A DNA stretch of 64,000 nt from Streptomyces griseoloalbus (GTDB lineage Bacteria; Actinomycetota; Actinomycetes; Streptomycetales; Streptomycetaceae), in NCBI GenBank assembly GCA_014650015.1, contig BMUD01000030.1:16899-80898 (forward strand), given 5' to 3'. Below are positions 9,093 through 17,073 of this stretch, in pieces (within the stretch, counting starts at the first letter, position 1; the number at the start of each line of letters is the position of its first letter). Position numbers and translations under genes: made by a program. The notes below the pieces were generated by a model that saw nothing but the letters and a program-made list of their open reading frames with translations, was not told where the DNA came from and made no database searches.

Positions 9093-11999
9093 ATGCACAG
9101 CCGGGATCAAGGCTTTCCTCATGACTGCTCGGGCGGTCACCCGGGCATGTCGACCGAGGCGGGCATCGACATCCAGCGACAACTGGAGTCGCTGATCCAG
9201 GACTTCCGGACCAGCGACCTCCCCATGCCGGTCATCGTGCTGCACGCCGAGGACGCCGCCGACGACGACCGCGTCACCGAACTCGTCGACGAGCTGCGCG
9301 AAGGGCAGCAGAGCCACGGGACACGTCTGGCCGTCGCCCCGACCGAACCGCAGCCGGGGGCCGTCGATCCCATGGCCAGGGCCGCGCGGCTCCTGTGCGA
9401 CCTCGGCGATTCCCGGAAGTGGGGCGACCGGTCCGCCACCTACCGGCCCTACGCCTTCCCCCGCCTCAACCTCGTGCGCGCCCTCCAGGAGGCCACCGAC
9501 GACCCGGAGATGCGCGCACACTGGCCCATCGCCTCCGCCGGCACCCCCGACGGGAACACTCAGCGGGAGGAGGCCCAGACGCATCTGCTGCGCATCCTGG
9601 CCCGGCAGCGCTGGCGGCCCCGCAGACCCTCACGGAGGCCCCGGCAGGTGCTGCTGACCGATGTGCAGCAGTTCCTCCCCATGGGGGTGCTGGGCGCCTT
9701 CACCGCCCTGCTCACCCGCCCGGAGTGGTACATCGCCGCCCTGGCGGGCATCGGACTGATGGTCCTGCTCGCCGTTCTGAACCACGTCCCCGGACGCGCG
9801 CCGCTCTTCCTGTGGCTGCGCAGGGAGAGCCGGTGGTTCCTGACCACGACGTTCCTCCAGTCCGCCGCCCGCCGCCAGTCGACCAGCGTGCGGCTGCTGC
9901 GGCCCGTCCGCTCGTGGAGAGCCATAGCGGCCCGCGCCTACGACGTGGCCGAGGCCATGCGCGAGGGCGGCCCGTTCCCGCTCCAGCTGTACGTACTGGC
10001 GCTCTTCGAGGACCTCCGGGACAACCACCGGCGCGGCAGCTGGGACCTGCGCGGGTTCAAGCGGACGCGTCCACCGGTGCTGCTTCTGCACCGCGCAGGC
10101 CGGGAGAACGGCGGCATCGAACTGATCAAGGCGGTCAGCGACGTCCGCAGCCGCCGCAGCGAACTCGACCCGCTCCTGATCGTGGCAGGCGTGGCGGCGG
10201 ACGACGCGGCCCTGCTCGACCGGGGCGAGGACGGAGTTCCACCGGCCGGCCGGCCACAACCCCCGTTCCAGCCCCGCCGCCTCCAGCAGCGGTTGCGGCA
10301 CTGGTACGACGAATGGGCCGGCAACCTCCGGGCCGACCAGTCGCCGAGCAGGACGAACGCCCTACCCTGGGTGCTCAGGATCCCGCTGCCGCGCGAAGAG
10401 TTGGTGCAGCTGCGAGAGACCGACTGGCGATGCGTCCGGGCCAGGCACCGGCCGCCCCTCGCCCGCGTGGTGTGGTCGGCCCACAGTCTGTTCCTCGTCC
10501 TGGTGCTCGCCGCCACCGCGGGCGTCGTCCACGCACGCGAACTGCACCGCACGTACTGCTCCGCGGGTCTGCTGACCGCCGACCGCGACACCGAGCGGCA
10601 CGCCGCACCCGGCGGTGGCACGGAGTGCGTCGGGATAGCCACCGGAGACGTCCGGTTCGGCACCTACCTCGAGGACGGCGCCGACGAGGAGGGAAAGCGA
10701 CTGCGTGAACTGGAGGATCTGGTGATCGCCGAGAACGCCAAGGTGCTGCGGAACCACCCCGACACCTACGTCACGGTGGTGTACGCGGGGCCGTTGAGCT
10801 CCTCCACGGCGGACCCCTCCCTGGTCAAGGGCAACGAGGAACTGGCCGGCGTGTACCTCGCCCAGCGCGTCGTCAACGCGAACTACACGGTGAAACTACG
10901 GGTGCTGCTCGCCAACGGCGGTGCGGACATGGGGCACCAGCGGGTGACGGCCGAGGCGATCGCCGACTACGCCGACCGCGACCCGACCGTCGTCGGCGTC
11001 GTCGGCTTCGGCCGCGACCTGCAGAGCAGCCCCGACGTCACGCGCCGGCTCCACGCGGTCGGGCTGCCCGTCGTCTCCGGCACCAACTCGGCGACCTACC
11101 TGCCGAAGGACTTCTCCAACTGGTTCAGCCTCGCGGCCCCCGACGAGCACCAGGCGGAGGCGCTCGGTCTCCTCGCCCGGCAGCTGCGCACGCGGGACAC
11201 GGCCCCGTACGCGCTGGTGCTGGCCCGCGACACCGAGCAGTCGCAGGACCGTTACACCAGCGAACAGGCCACCTACGGCGGGCAGATGCTGCAGCGGGAG
11301 GGCTTCCGGCTGCTGCCCGAACAGGCCTACCGGGTGGCGAACGGCAATCCCGAGCTGCGGCATCACGCGGAGAGCATCTGCCGGGGGGTAAGCGTCCCCT
11401 CCGTGATCTACTTCGCCGGGCGGGTCGAGGACATCGGGTCACTGATGACCCAGCTGAGCACCGAACCGGGCTGCGCGAACCGGGAGATCGCGATCCTCAC
11501 CGGCGACGACCTGAGCAAGGCCAGGTTCTCCGACACGGGCGGCCGCGACGGCGTGGCCCCGCGGATCACCCTCTACCACGCGGCGCTGGCCGAGTTGAGG
11601 GAGGCCGCGTCCGGGACCGACTTCTACAACGCCGCCGCCAAGTACCTCCCCGGGCTGGAGAAGGGTGAGGCCACGTACGACGCCGACGACTTCGCCAGCG
11701 GGCAGACCGCTCTCTCCCACGACGCCACGCGTGCGCTGTACTGGGCGGCCAGCCTCGGCGACGAACCCCAGAGCCGCGCGGCGACCTGGGTCAACCTCCG
11801 GGGCGTCAAGCTCGACGGGATGGCCACCGGCCGGATCGACTTCACCGACGCTCCCCTGTACGGCGAACGGCGCGGCCACAGCATCGTGCTCAAGCGGGTC
11901 CGACGGACCGCGGAGGGCGTCTCCGAGGCGGAAGTGCTGTGCAGCAGACCGGCCGGGAGCACGAAGCCGCTCGACGTCAGGGACTGTTCGATCGGGTGA
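9093..11999 (+). CDS. membrane-tethered degenerate NTPase-like domain fused to a LivJ-type ligand-binding domain
   Basis: 968 aa from ATG 9093 (GGGGGG upstream); ATG 9147 is the alternative start. Residues about 40-190 look like the start of a KAP/STAND-style P-loop domain, but the Walker A position reads A-E-D-A-A-D-D-D. Two membrane segments follow, at about 214-232 and 459-482. Between them is a Walker-B-like region where V-L-L-L-H-R-A-G lacks acidic residues. The C-terminal ~480 residues resemble a periplasmic type-I (branched-chain amino-acid/Peripla_BP_6) receptor on the outer face, with V-G-V-V-G-F-G-R and L-P-V-V-S-G-T-N-S. It may sense an external ligand and signal inward through a catalytically dead NTPase fold. 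It is not a canonical ABC binding protein, and no transporter genes are near. Confidence 0.65.
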   Translation: MHSRDQGFPHDCSGGHPGMSTEAGIDIQRQLESLIQDFRTSDLPMPVIVLHAEDAADDDRVTELVDELREGQQSHGTRLAVAPTEPQPGAVDPMARAARLLCDLGDSRKWGDRSATYRPYAFPRLNLVRALQEATDDPEMRAHWPIASAGTPDGNTQREEAQTHLLRILARQRWRPRRPSRRPRQVLLTDVQQFLPMGVLGAFTALLTRPEWYIAALAGIGLMVLLAVLNHVPGRAPLFLWLRRESRWFLTTTFLQSAARRQSTSVRLLRPVRSWRAIAARAYDVAEAMREGGPFPLQLYVLALFEDLRDNHRRGSWDLRGFKRTRPPVLLLHRAGRENGGIELIKAVSDVRSRRSELDPLLIVAGVAADDAALLDRGEDGVPPAGRPQPPFQPRRLQQRLRHWYDEWAGNLRADQSPSRTNALPWVLRIPLPREELVQLRETDWRCVRARHRPPLARVVWSAHSLFLVLVLAATAGVVHARELHRTYCSAGLLTADRDTERHAAPGGGTECVGIATGDVRFGTYLEDGADEEGKRLRELEDLVIAENAKVLRNHPDTYVTVVYAGPLSSSTADPSLVKGNEELAGVYLAQRVVNANYTVKLRVLLANGGADMGHQRVTAEAIADYADRDPTVVGVVGFGRDLQSSPDVTRRLHAVGLPVVSGTNSATYLPKDFSNWFSLAAPDEHQAEALGLLARQLRTRDTAPYALVLARDTEQSQDRYTSEQATYGGQMLQREGFRLLPEQAYRVANGNPELRHHAESICRGVSVPSVIYFAGRVEDIGSLMTQLSTEPGCANREIAILTGDDLSKARFSDTGGRDGVAPRITLYHAALAELREAASGTDFYNAAAKYLPGLEKGEATYDADDFASGQTALSHDATRALYWAASLGDEPQSRAATWVNLRGVKLDGMATGRIDFTDAPLYGERRGHSIVLKRVRRTAEGVSEAEVLCSRPAGSTKPLDVRDCSIG

Positions 12000-12079
12000 G
12001 CGGGCACCGCACCGCCCTGTTCGCGCGGTTCGTCCGGCGCCGAACCGAGGACGGTCCGAGCGAGACCGGCGGCCGTTGT

Positions 12080-12091
12080 TACGCTCACCGG
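12080..12091 (+). promoter_or_regulatory. candidate -10 box for a leaderless transcript of the HD gene
   Basis: TACGCT (12080-12085) ends six bases before the GTG at 12092, the spacing expected when transcription begins at the start codon. No ribosome-binding site precedes that GTG. The -35 region is weak. Confidence 0.35.
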
Positions 12092-12697
12092 GTGAGGATT
12101 CCGGGACCCGAAGAGATCCGTGCCCTGCACGAGAAGTACGCGCCCAGCGTCGAGGCGTTCACACTCGTCCACACGCACTGCGAGATCGTCTGGAGCATCG
12201 CCGAACAACTCCTTTCCGCGCCGCGCCTGCGTCATCTCGACGGCGAACTGGTCCGCGCCGGCTGCCTCCTCCACGACATCGGCGTCTACCGCCTCTACGG
12301 CGAGGACGGGCGGCTGGACCACGGGAACTACATCCGGCACGGGCTGCTCGGCCACGAGATCCTCGAGCAGGAGGGCTTCCCCGAGACCCTGCGCCGGTTC
12401 TGCTCCCATCACACCGGAGTCGGCGTCACGCGGCAGGACGTCCTGAGCCAGGGCCTCCCGCTGCCACCCGCCGACTACCTGGCGGTGACGGAGGAGGAGA
12501 GGCTGGTGATGTACGCGGACAAGTTCCACTCCAAGTCCAGGCCCTCCGCGTTCCTCTCCCCCGACGAGTACGCCGCCCACGTCCGCCGCTTCGGCGAGGA
12601 GAAGGTCACCGCCTTCCACGCGCTGCGCGCGGAGTTCGGCGACCCGGACCTGGCTCTGCCGGTACCGCACGGCGGCGGCGCGTCCGTCCACCCGTGA
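12092..12697 (+). CDS. HD-domain phosphohydrolase-like protein
   Basis: 201 aa. The metal-binding HD pattern is present: H-x-H in L-V-H-T-H-C-E (about residues 23-29), H-D in C-L-L-H-D-I-G (about 58-64), later histidines in D-H-G-N-Y-I-R-H-G, and the pair H-H in C-S-H-H-T-G-V-G. HD proteins hydrolyse nucleotides or other phosphomonoesters with divalent metals; the substrate is unknown. GTG 12092 is preferred because homology-like sequence begins at R-I-P-G-P-E-E. The longer ATG frame (11939) would overlap the preceding gene without a ribosome site. The transcript may be leaderless. It appears to stand alone and ends in GC-rich inverted repeats. Confidence 0.75.
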   Translation: MRIPGPEEIRALHEKYAPSVEAFTLVHTHCEIVWSIAEQLLSAPRLRHLDGELVRAGCLLHDIGVYRLYGEDGRLDHGNYIRHGLLGHEILEQEGFPETLRRFCSHHTGVGVTRQDVLSQGLPLPPADYLAVTEEERLVMYADKFHSKSRPSAFLSPDEYAAHVRRFGEEKVTAFHALRAEFGDPDLALPVPHGGGASVHP

Positions 12698-12794
12698 CCG
12701 CAGCCGCTCGCAGCCGGCCGCGGCCGGTACGGGACTCCCGCCGCGGCCGACGGCGGCCGGCACCGACCGACCGGCGTCCGCTTCCGGTGCCGGT

Positions 12795-12956
12795 TCAGTA
12801 CAGGTTCTTCCGCAGAACGTCCCAGTCGGTGGCGCACAGACCGCAGTTCGGGCCGACGAACTCGGCCTTGGCCGTGGTGTCGCCCTTGAGCTGCCACGGC
12901 GGCGTCCGCTCGCCGTCTGCCTCTCTGGCCGTCGACACCCGTAATTCCCCACCCAT
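12795..12956 (-). CDS. 53-aa orphan peptide with C-G-L-C motif
   Basis: The ATG at 12956 has GGAGG six bases upstream, a good reason to call this short gene. The peptide has a polar N-terminal half and a C-terminus containing P-N-C-G-L-C-A-T-D-W-D-V-L-R-K-N-L-Y. The two cysteines spaced by two residues could bind metal, form a disulphide, or be the core of a ribosomally made peptide. No modifying enzyme is adjacent. It is convergent with the HD gene. Function unknown. Confidence 0.5.
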   Translation of the reverse strand: MGGELRVSTAREADGERTPPWQLKGDTTAKAEFVGPNCGLCATDWDVLRKNLY

Positions 12957-13011
12957 GACGCCTCCAGCACCCCCGCAGGTCGTCCTGCCCACCTGCGACG
13001 CCTCACGCAGG

Positions 13012-13289
13012 CTATGCCTGCTTTGAACTGTCCGACCGTGCTTTCGTCACATTCGCGGGAGCCGCCGGATCACTCACCGGCAAGCGCCCCGTCCGAGCTT
13101 CCGCACACCCCGGCCTTCGGCCCGCGAGGCCGACGCCGATGAACAGGAAGACCAGGGCGACCGCCCCGTACTTCAGCCACCGTCCGCACCGTGAACGGGC
13201 TGTCCGGGGCCGGTGGATGTGCCGGGACCGAAGGGGCCGACGCCGTGCGGGTTGCGGTCGGGCGGCGGGTGAGGCTGGTGGAAGGTCAT
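13012..13289 (-). pseudogene. small proline-rich single-span membrane protein, apparently frameshifted
   Basis: ATG 13289 with a GGAG box starts a proline/glycine-rich frame (M-T-F-H-Q-P-H-P-P-P) that stops at 13173. An overlapping frame ending at 13012 carries a single membrane span, W-L-K-Y-G-A-V-A-L-V-F-L-F-I-G-V-G. Streptomycete proteins of this type normally join a Pro-rich N-terminus to one span, so a frameshift around 13180-13200, or a sequencing error, is likely. If not, neither piece has a convincing role. Confidence 0.4.
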
Positions 13290-13404
13290 GACGTGCTCCG
13301 TTTCCGGGGTAGATGTGTGGCACGACCGGCATGCGTGATGCGCCGGCCGCTGCGTCCCAGGACGGCCATTGGCGGCCGAGCCGGCCGTGGCTGCCCGCCG
13401 GGGT

Positions 13405-14631
13405 TCAGAAGCCGCGGATCCTGCGCCCCGCCTCGGTCGCCGGGTAGAGGATCGCCTCGGCGACCCGTCCGCCGGAGTCCTTCACTCCGCCGCTGAAGTT
13501 GAGGCGTCCGGAGGTGCCCGCCTTCGCGGCGACCCCGTCCCAGTACCTCGCCTCCCGCTCCCAGCGGATGCCGTCGAGGAGGCGGACCAGGTCGTCCGTG
13601 CGGAAGGCGGAGGACGTCTCGGTCCACGGCATGGTGTGGTGGACGGCGATGCCGATGCCGGCGAGGACGGCGGGCGCGGTGATGGCACTGCGCCCGGTGA
13701 AGGCGCGGGCGTGTCGGGCGATCAGCTGTCCGAGAATCGGTACGAGGGCGGCCTCCACCTGCTCCGGCCGGTACCCCGCGGGCAGTTCGTCCTCGTGCAC
13801 CGACTCGGCGGACCGCTGGAGGCCGTTGCGCCCGTAGAGCGCGGTGACGACGAGGGCGCGCAGCGCGGAGAGGGTGACGACCTCGCGGTCGTTCGCGGAT
13901 ACCTGCCGCTTGCTGACGTTCACGAGCCGCGCGAAGGGCACGCGCTGCCCGTCGACGTCGACCTTCACGGAGTCGGCGACCAGGTGCGCGAGCCGGGTGC
14001 CGTAGTCGCGCTGGTCCATGGACATGGCGAGGTTCTTGGCGACGGCCACGCCCTGCACGTTGCGGTCGTAGAAGATCTGCCGCGCGTCGGCGGGGGCGAG
14101 GTCGATGTACAGCTCGAACGGGAGGCGCACCTGGGCGAGTTCCGGATAGGTCAGCCCGTACGCCTCGGGATCGTCGTAGAGGTCGTGCCAGGCGGTGGTC
14201 TGGGTCTCCCCGTCGATGGCGATGACCATCGTGCCCGGCGCGATGGTGAGGGTGCGCAGGCCGCTGCCGGGGACGAGTTCGTCGCTGAGCGCGGCGAGCG
14301 GTCCGGCGTGCCACAGGGTGATGGGCGGCGTGGACCAGGCGGCGCCGAGCTCGCCCTTCAGCCCGGCGGCGATGTACTCGGCGTACGGGCCGACGTTCTT
14401 GCCCTTCTGCGAGGACTTCAGCGTGCGCTGCACGGTGGCCCGCAATTCGGCGTGCCGGCGCACCAGACCCGAGGCGGCCTTCAGCCTGCGCGGGTCCTCC
14501 TCTGCGCGGGGCGAGGGCACGAGCTGGACGAGCGTCGGCACGGACATGGTGCCGACGACGGCGTCGGCGCGGAACGGCGCCACGGTGAGCTGGGTGCCTT
14601 CGACGGCTGCGGTCGGCATGGTCAGGCGCAT
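13405..14631 (-). CDS. DndB-like / DGQHR-superfamily DNA-modification-associated protein
   Basis: 408 aa from ATG 14631, preceded by GGGGGAG; the frame extends upstream without a ribosome site. Residues 140-144, D-G-E-T-Q, sit where the DGQHR/DndB family has its signature, in V-I-A-I-D-G-E-T-Q. They are followed by F-Y-D-R-N-V-Q-G-V-A-V-A-K-N-L (187-201) and M-D-Q-R-D-Y, matching the DndB pattern of a core strand then a K-S-L-like helix. DndB regulates phosphorothioation operons, but no dndC, dndD or dndE lies nearby. It diverges from an HTH-containing adenine methylase, suggesting it regulates or partners that enzyme. Family call fairly firm; role inferred. Confidence 0.65.
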   Translation of the reverse strand: MRLTMPTAAVEGTQLTVAPFRADAVVGTMSVPTLVQLVPSPRAEEDPRRLKAASGLVRRHAELRATVQRTLKSSQKGKNVGPYAEYIAAGLKGELGAAWSTPPITLWHAGPLAALSDELVPGSGLRTLTIAPGTMVIAIDGETQTTAWHDLYDDPEAYGLTYPELAQVRLPFELYIDLAPADARQIFYDRNVQGVAVAKNLAMSMDQRDYGTRLAHLVADSVKVDVDGQRVPFARLVNVSKRQVSANDREVVTLSALRALVVTALYGRNGLQRSAESVHEDELPAGYRPEQVEAALVPILGQLIARHARAFTGRSAITAPAVLAGIGIAVHHTMPWTETSSAFRTDDLVRLLDGIRWEREARYWDGVAAKAGTSGRLNFSGGVKDSGGRVAEAILYPATEAGRRIRGF

Positions 14632-14706
14632 GGGTCTCCCCCCGGAGGTGCGATGAGCGGCTCCCTCGCGGAAGCAACACCAGAGAAGCACAGCACTGAA
14701 AGCGCC

Positions 14707-14744
14707 GTCAAACGTATTGACAGATTTGACGGGTGCTGTAGTTT
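14707..14744 (+). promoter_or_regulatory. promoter with overlapping TTGAC-type operator for the HTH-methylase
   Basis: TTGACA (14717-14722) and TAGTTT (14739-14744) are 16 bases apart, a strong promoter by streptomycete standards. The -35 box is the right arm of GTCAAACGTATTGAC (14707-14721). A further TTTGAC (14725-14730) pairs with GTCAAA (14707-14712), and TTGAC occurs again at 14746-14750. Binding of the HTH-methylase or another regulator here would control both divergent genes. Confidence 0.55.
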
Positions 14745-14780
14745 GTTGACTGTTCACTCCAGAGAGGCCGGATTCCCGCC

Positions 14781-16967
14781 ATGCCCCAGTCATCCGCACA
14801 GGTGACCGCCGCCGAGATCTCCCGCATCGCGGGGGTCACGCGCGCCACGGTCAGCAACTGGCGCCGCCGGCACGAGGACTTCCCCGCGCCGTCCGGCGGC
14901 ACGGACTCCAGCCCGCTGTACGACCTGGAGTCCGTGCGCGCCTGGCTCGCCTCGCGCGGTCACACCTCGGCGGCAACCCCCTCGGAAGAGCTCCGCACGA
15001 CCTTGCGCCTGCGTGCGCAGAGCGGTGGCAGCGGTACGCCGGAGGGCCTGCTGCTCCTCGTCCTCGCGGCGGCGGGCCGCACGCCGGAGGACCTGACGGC
15101 CGCCACGCGACTGCCGGACGAGGATCTCGTCGCCCACGCGCAGCACGATGCCGGGTCCGTCGCCGACGCCGTACCGGCCGCGGACCCCGTCCGTTTCGAC
15201 ACGGACGACGCGACAGTGCTGCGCGCGCTGTACGCGTGTGTACGGGACGAGGGCGGGCAGGCCGCGTTGGGCGTGCTCGCGGAACGGGAGCTGGAGGACA
15301 GCGCCGCGTCCGGCGCCTACCGGACACCGGCACCGCTCGCTGACCTGCTGGCCCGCCTGATCCCCGGCTCACCGTCCCGCGTCCTGGACCCGGCCTGCGG
15401 CAGCGGCACCCTGCTGGCGGCCGCCGCCCGCCGGGGCGCGCGCGAGCTGTACGGCCAGGACACGCTTCCGGTGCAGGCCCGGCGCAGCGCGGTGAGCCTG
15501 ATGCTGACGGAACCGGAGGCCTCGGTCACCGTGCGCGCCGCCGACAGCCTCCGCGCGGACGCCTTCCCCGACCTGCTCGCCGACGCGGTGCTGTGCAATC
15601 CGCCGTACGGCGTCCGGGACTGGGGCCATGACGAACTCGCCTACGACCCCCGCTGGGCGTACGGCGTACCGGCCCGCGCCGAGTCGGAGCTGGCGTGGGT
15701 GCAGCACGCGCTCGCCCACCTGACGCCCGGCGGTTGCGCGGCGCTGCTCCTGCCGCCGGCCACGGCGGGGCGCGCGTCGGGGCGTCGCGTACGGGCGGAG
15801 CTGGTGCGCAGCGGGGCGCTGCGCGCGGTGATCGCACTGCCGGCGGGCGCGTCGGTGCCGTTGCACGTCGGGCTTCAGGTGTGGGTGCTGCGGCGTCCCG
15901 AGCCGGGCGGTCCGGAGCGCAAGTCGGTGTTGTTCGTGGACACGGCGGCGGAAGGGTCGGCGGGGGCCGGGCTCGGTGGTACGGCGTCGGCCGGGCGCAC
16001 ACGGGGGGCGTCCCGTTCCGCCTCCGTGGACTGGCCGGGCGTGACGGCGCGGGCCCTCGGGGCGTGGCAGGCGTTCACGGAGAACCCCGACGCGTTCGAG
16101 GGCGAACCCGGTGTCGCGCACGCGGTCGGTGTGGTGGACCTGCTGGACGACGTGGTGGACCTGACCCCGGCCCGGCTCGTACGGGCGTCACGGGCCGAGG
16201 TCGACCCGGCGAAGCTGTCGGCGGAGGTCGACGCCACGCGCCGGGATCTCGTCAAGGCCGCGAAGTCGCTCACGCGGGCCGCAGGTCACGAGGACTGGAG
16301 TGCCGCCGGGACCGCGGCGCGGGAGTGGCGGACGGCTACGGCGTCCGACCTCGCGCGCGGTGGGGCGCTCGCGTTGCTGCGTACGGTGCCGGAGGCTGCG
16401 CGGGGGCGTGTGGACGGCGGGAGCGAGGAGCGGTCGCAGGCGCGGGCGGTGCTCACCGGCTCGGACATCTCACGGGGCTCGGGTCCGACGGGTGACCCGG
16501 CGGAGCTGCGCGGCGACACGGCTCCGGTGATCGCCGTGGGGGACGTCCTCGTACGGGCGGTCGCGGGCGGAGAGGGTTCGATGGCCCGGGTCGCGGACGA
16601 GGAGGACGCGGGCGCGCTGCTCGGTCCCCACGTCCACCTGTTCCGGCCGGACCCGAAACGCCTGGATGCCTGGTTCCTCGCCGGGTTCCTGGGCGCGGAG
16701 GAGAACATCGCGGGCGCGTCGACGGGCAGTACGGTGCTGACGGTCAGCCCGGGCCGGCTGCGGGTGCCGTTGCTGCCGCTGGAGGAGCAGCGCCGGTACG
16801 GGGAGGCGTTCCGGCACGTGCACGCGCTCCGGGCGGAGGCGCGGCGGGCGACCGCGCTGGCGGAGGAGACGGCACGACTGCTGGCGGGCGGGCTCACGGG
16901 CGGGCAGTTGCTGCCGTCACGGGAGGCGGCTGAGGTACGCGGCCAGGGTGGCGATTCGCCCCATTAG
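14781..16967 (+). CDS. N-6 adenine DNA methylase with N-terminal HTH
   Basis: 728 aa. Residues about 10-35 form a helix-turn-helix (T-A-A-E-I-S-R-I-A-G-V-T-R-A-T-V-S-N-W). Next comes an HsdM-like methylase core with the SAM site L-D-P-A-C-G-S-G-T-L-L (202-212) and catalytic N-P-P-Y (273-276), which marks it as an N6-adenine enzyme. The C-terminal third (about 470-700) resembles an HsdS-type specificity region, ending in P-L-L-P-L-E-E-Q-R-R-Y-G-E-A-F and a long helix. It may therefore recognise DNA alone. No restriction partner of its own is evident. It diverges from the DndB-like gene over a repeat-rich promoter and lies about 100 bp before hsdM on the same strand. It could be solitary, regulatory, or part of a system with the DndB-like protein. 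Confidence 0.8.
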   Translation: MPQSSAQVTAAEISRIAGVTRATVSNWRRRHEDFPAPSGGTDSSPLYDLESVRAWLASRGHTSAATPSEELRTTLRLRAQSGGSGTPEGLLLLVLAAAGRTPEDLTAATRLPDEDLVAHAQHDAGSVADAVPAADPVRFDTDDATVLRALYACVRDEGGQAALGVLAERELEDSAASGAYRTPAPLADLLARLIPGSPSRVLDPACGSGTLLAAAARRGARELYGQDTLPVQARRSAVSLMLTEPEASVTVRAADSLRADAFPDLLADAVLCNPPYGVRDWGHDELAYDPRWAYGVPARAESELAWVQHALAHLTPGGCAALLLPPATAGRASGRRVRAELVRSGALRAVIALPAGASVPLHVGLQVWVLRRPEPGGPERKSVLFVDTAAEGSAGAGLGGTASAGRTRGASRSASVDWPGVTARALGAWQAFTENPDAFEGEPGVAHAVGVVDLLDDVVDLTPARLVRASRAEVDPAKLSAEVDATRRDLVKAAKSLTRAAGHEDWSAAGTAAREWRTATASDLARGGALALLRTVPEAARGRVDGGSEERSQARAVLTGSDISRGSGPTGDPAELRGDTAPVIAVGDVLVRAVAGGEGSMARVADEEDAGALLGPHVHLFRPDPKRLDAWFLAGFLGAEENIAGASTGSTVLTVSPGRLRVPLLPLEEQRRYGEAFRHVHALRAEARRATALAEETARLLAGGLTGGQLLPSREAAEVRGQGGDSPH

Positions 16968-17073
16968 GCACGCGGCACCTCACTTGTAGACCACACTTGT
17001 CGGACCGTCCTGGGCAGATCGATCGGCTCGGGCGGTGGGGTTGGGACATTTCGGAAGGAATCCGGGGATCCAG

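Noticed and set aside
12795-12956. The Cys-containing peptide as a lanthipeptide or lasso precursor
   Set aside because: No modifying enzyme, protease or exporter for such a pathway lies within several kb.
13405-14631. A phosphorothioation (Dnd) locus
   Set aside because: Only a DndB-like protein is present; dndC, dndD, dndE and a cysteine desulphurase are all missing.
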